A DNA stretch of 5,502 nt from SAR202 cluster bacterium (GTDB taxonomy: Bacteria; Chloroflexota; Dehalococcoidia; SAR202; CAJWER01). The notes beneath the pieces were generated by a model. It searched no databases. It was not told the origin of the DNA and saw nothing but the letters and a program-made list of their open reading frames with translations. Below, piece by piece: positions 5,403 through 5,502 of this stretch (its first letter is position 1; each line of letters begins with the position of its first letter). The position numbers were made by a program, and so were the translations under genes. The stretch lies in contig JASLXL010000274.1 of NCBI GenBank assembly GCA_030740335.1, positions 1 through 5,502 on the forward strand, written 5' to 3'.

Positions 5403-5502
5403 GTAGGTGTGAATAGAAAGTACGACAAACCTGTAGACTACTATCATCTCATTTACGCCAATTGGGATAGCGCCATACTTCCGCAGTCAGAGTGTTTGTC
5501 TG
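5403..5502. other. Downstream non-coding end of the window, nothing assignable
   Basis: I see no gene start with a ribosome-binding site, no RNA gene and no clear promoter on either strand. The only structure is a 7-base inverted repeat, GACAAAC (5424-5430) and GTTTGTC (5494-5500), 63 bases apart, which could be chance. A neighbouring gene may begin beyond the window. Confidence 0.4.

Noticed and set aside
5349..5408. Downstream hairpin as a further attC site
   Set aside because: GGTAGGT at 5402-5408 is one base off GTTAGGT, but there is no GTT core, no fitting R'' box, no spacers and no extrahelical base. The fold is a plain perfect stem.
5424..5500. GACAAAC / GTTTGTC inverted repeat as an attC or mobile-element end
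   Set aside because: Only 7 bases, 63 apart, with poor internal pairing and GTTTGTC not matching GTTRRRY; likely chance.
1..5502. CRISPR array, tRNA/rRNA gene, transposase or integron integrase
   Set aside because: No regularly spaced repeats, no cloverleaf or rRNA-like sequence, and no transposase or tyrosine-recombinase motifs were found in any frame examined.

Overview
The window is bacterial. It carries two long, intact, well-conserved genes at its edges and a shorter, damaged stretch between them, all reading on the + strand. The outer genes are GC-rich (hand-counted 60-bp lines give about 60-72% G+C in the first and 50-60% in the last), while the non-coding DNA is very AT-rich (about 28% in both 1-130 and 3661-3840). 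I cannot name the phylum. The family mix (an S9D peptidase and a GH109/Gfo-Idh-MocA protein) fits a heterotrophic or environmental bacterium, but that is weak inference.

Layout: (1) 131-2620 encodes a secreted or envelope S9-family serine peptidase of the glutamyl endopeptidase-like (S9D) type, with signal peptide, propeller and a complete Ser/Asp/His triad. (2) 2589-2683 holds overlapping inverted repeats and what looks like a remnant of an integron attC recombination site. (3) 2684-3067 encodes a small VOC (glyoxalase/bleomycin-resistance fold) protein. It appears to be cut nine codons short by an in-frame TAA; the ancestral stop would lie inside the next attC-like site. (4) 3089-3165 is an imperfect-hairpin attC-like site. 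(5) 3193-3665 is an unrecognised small gene with an excellent ribosome-binding site but broken by two apparent frameshifts. (6) 3666-3831 is AT-rich spacer. (7) 3832-3882 is a second, compact attC-like site with nearly canonical architecture. (8) 3904-5343 encodes a GH109-like (Gfo/Idh/MocA-fold, NAD-dependent glycosidase family) protein without a visible signal peptide, followed by a strong hairpin at 5355-5402. The last 100 bases hold nothing I can assign.

The main point of interest is the 2.6-3.9 kb interval. Two small genes, both apparently decaying, are bounded by attC-like structures in the same orientation as the genes, as in a gene-cassette array without an integrase in view (a CALIN-type cluster). 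The evidence is structural: R''/R' boxes, paired L boxes with extrahelical bases, a stop codon inside an R'' box, and 14/17 identity between the 5' halves of two sites. It needs an attC covariance-model search. The large flanking genes are probably ordinary chromosomal genes; I see no sign that they work together in one pathway.
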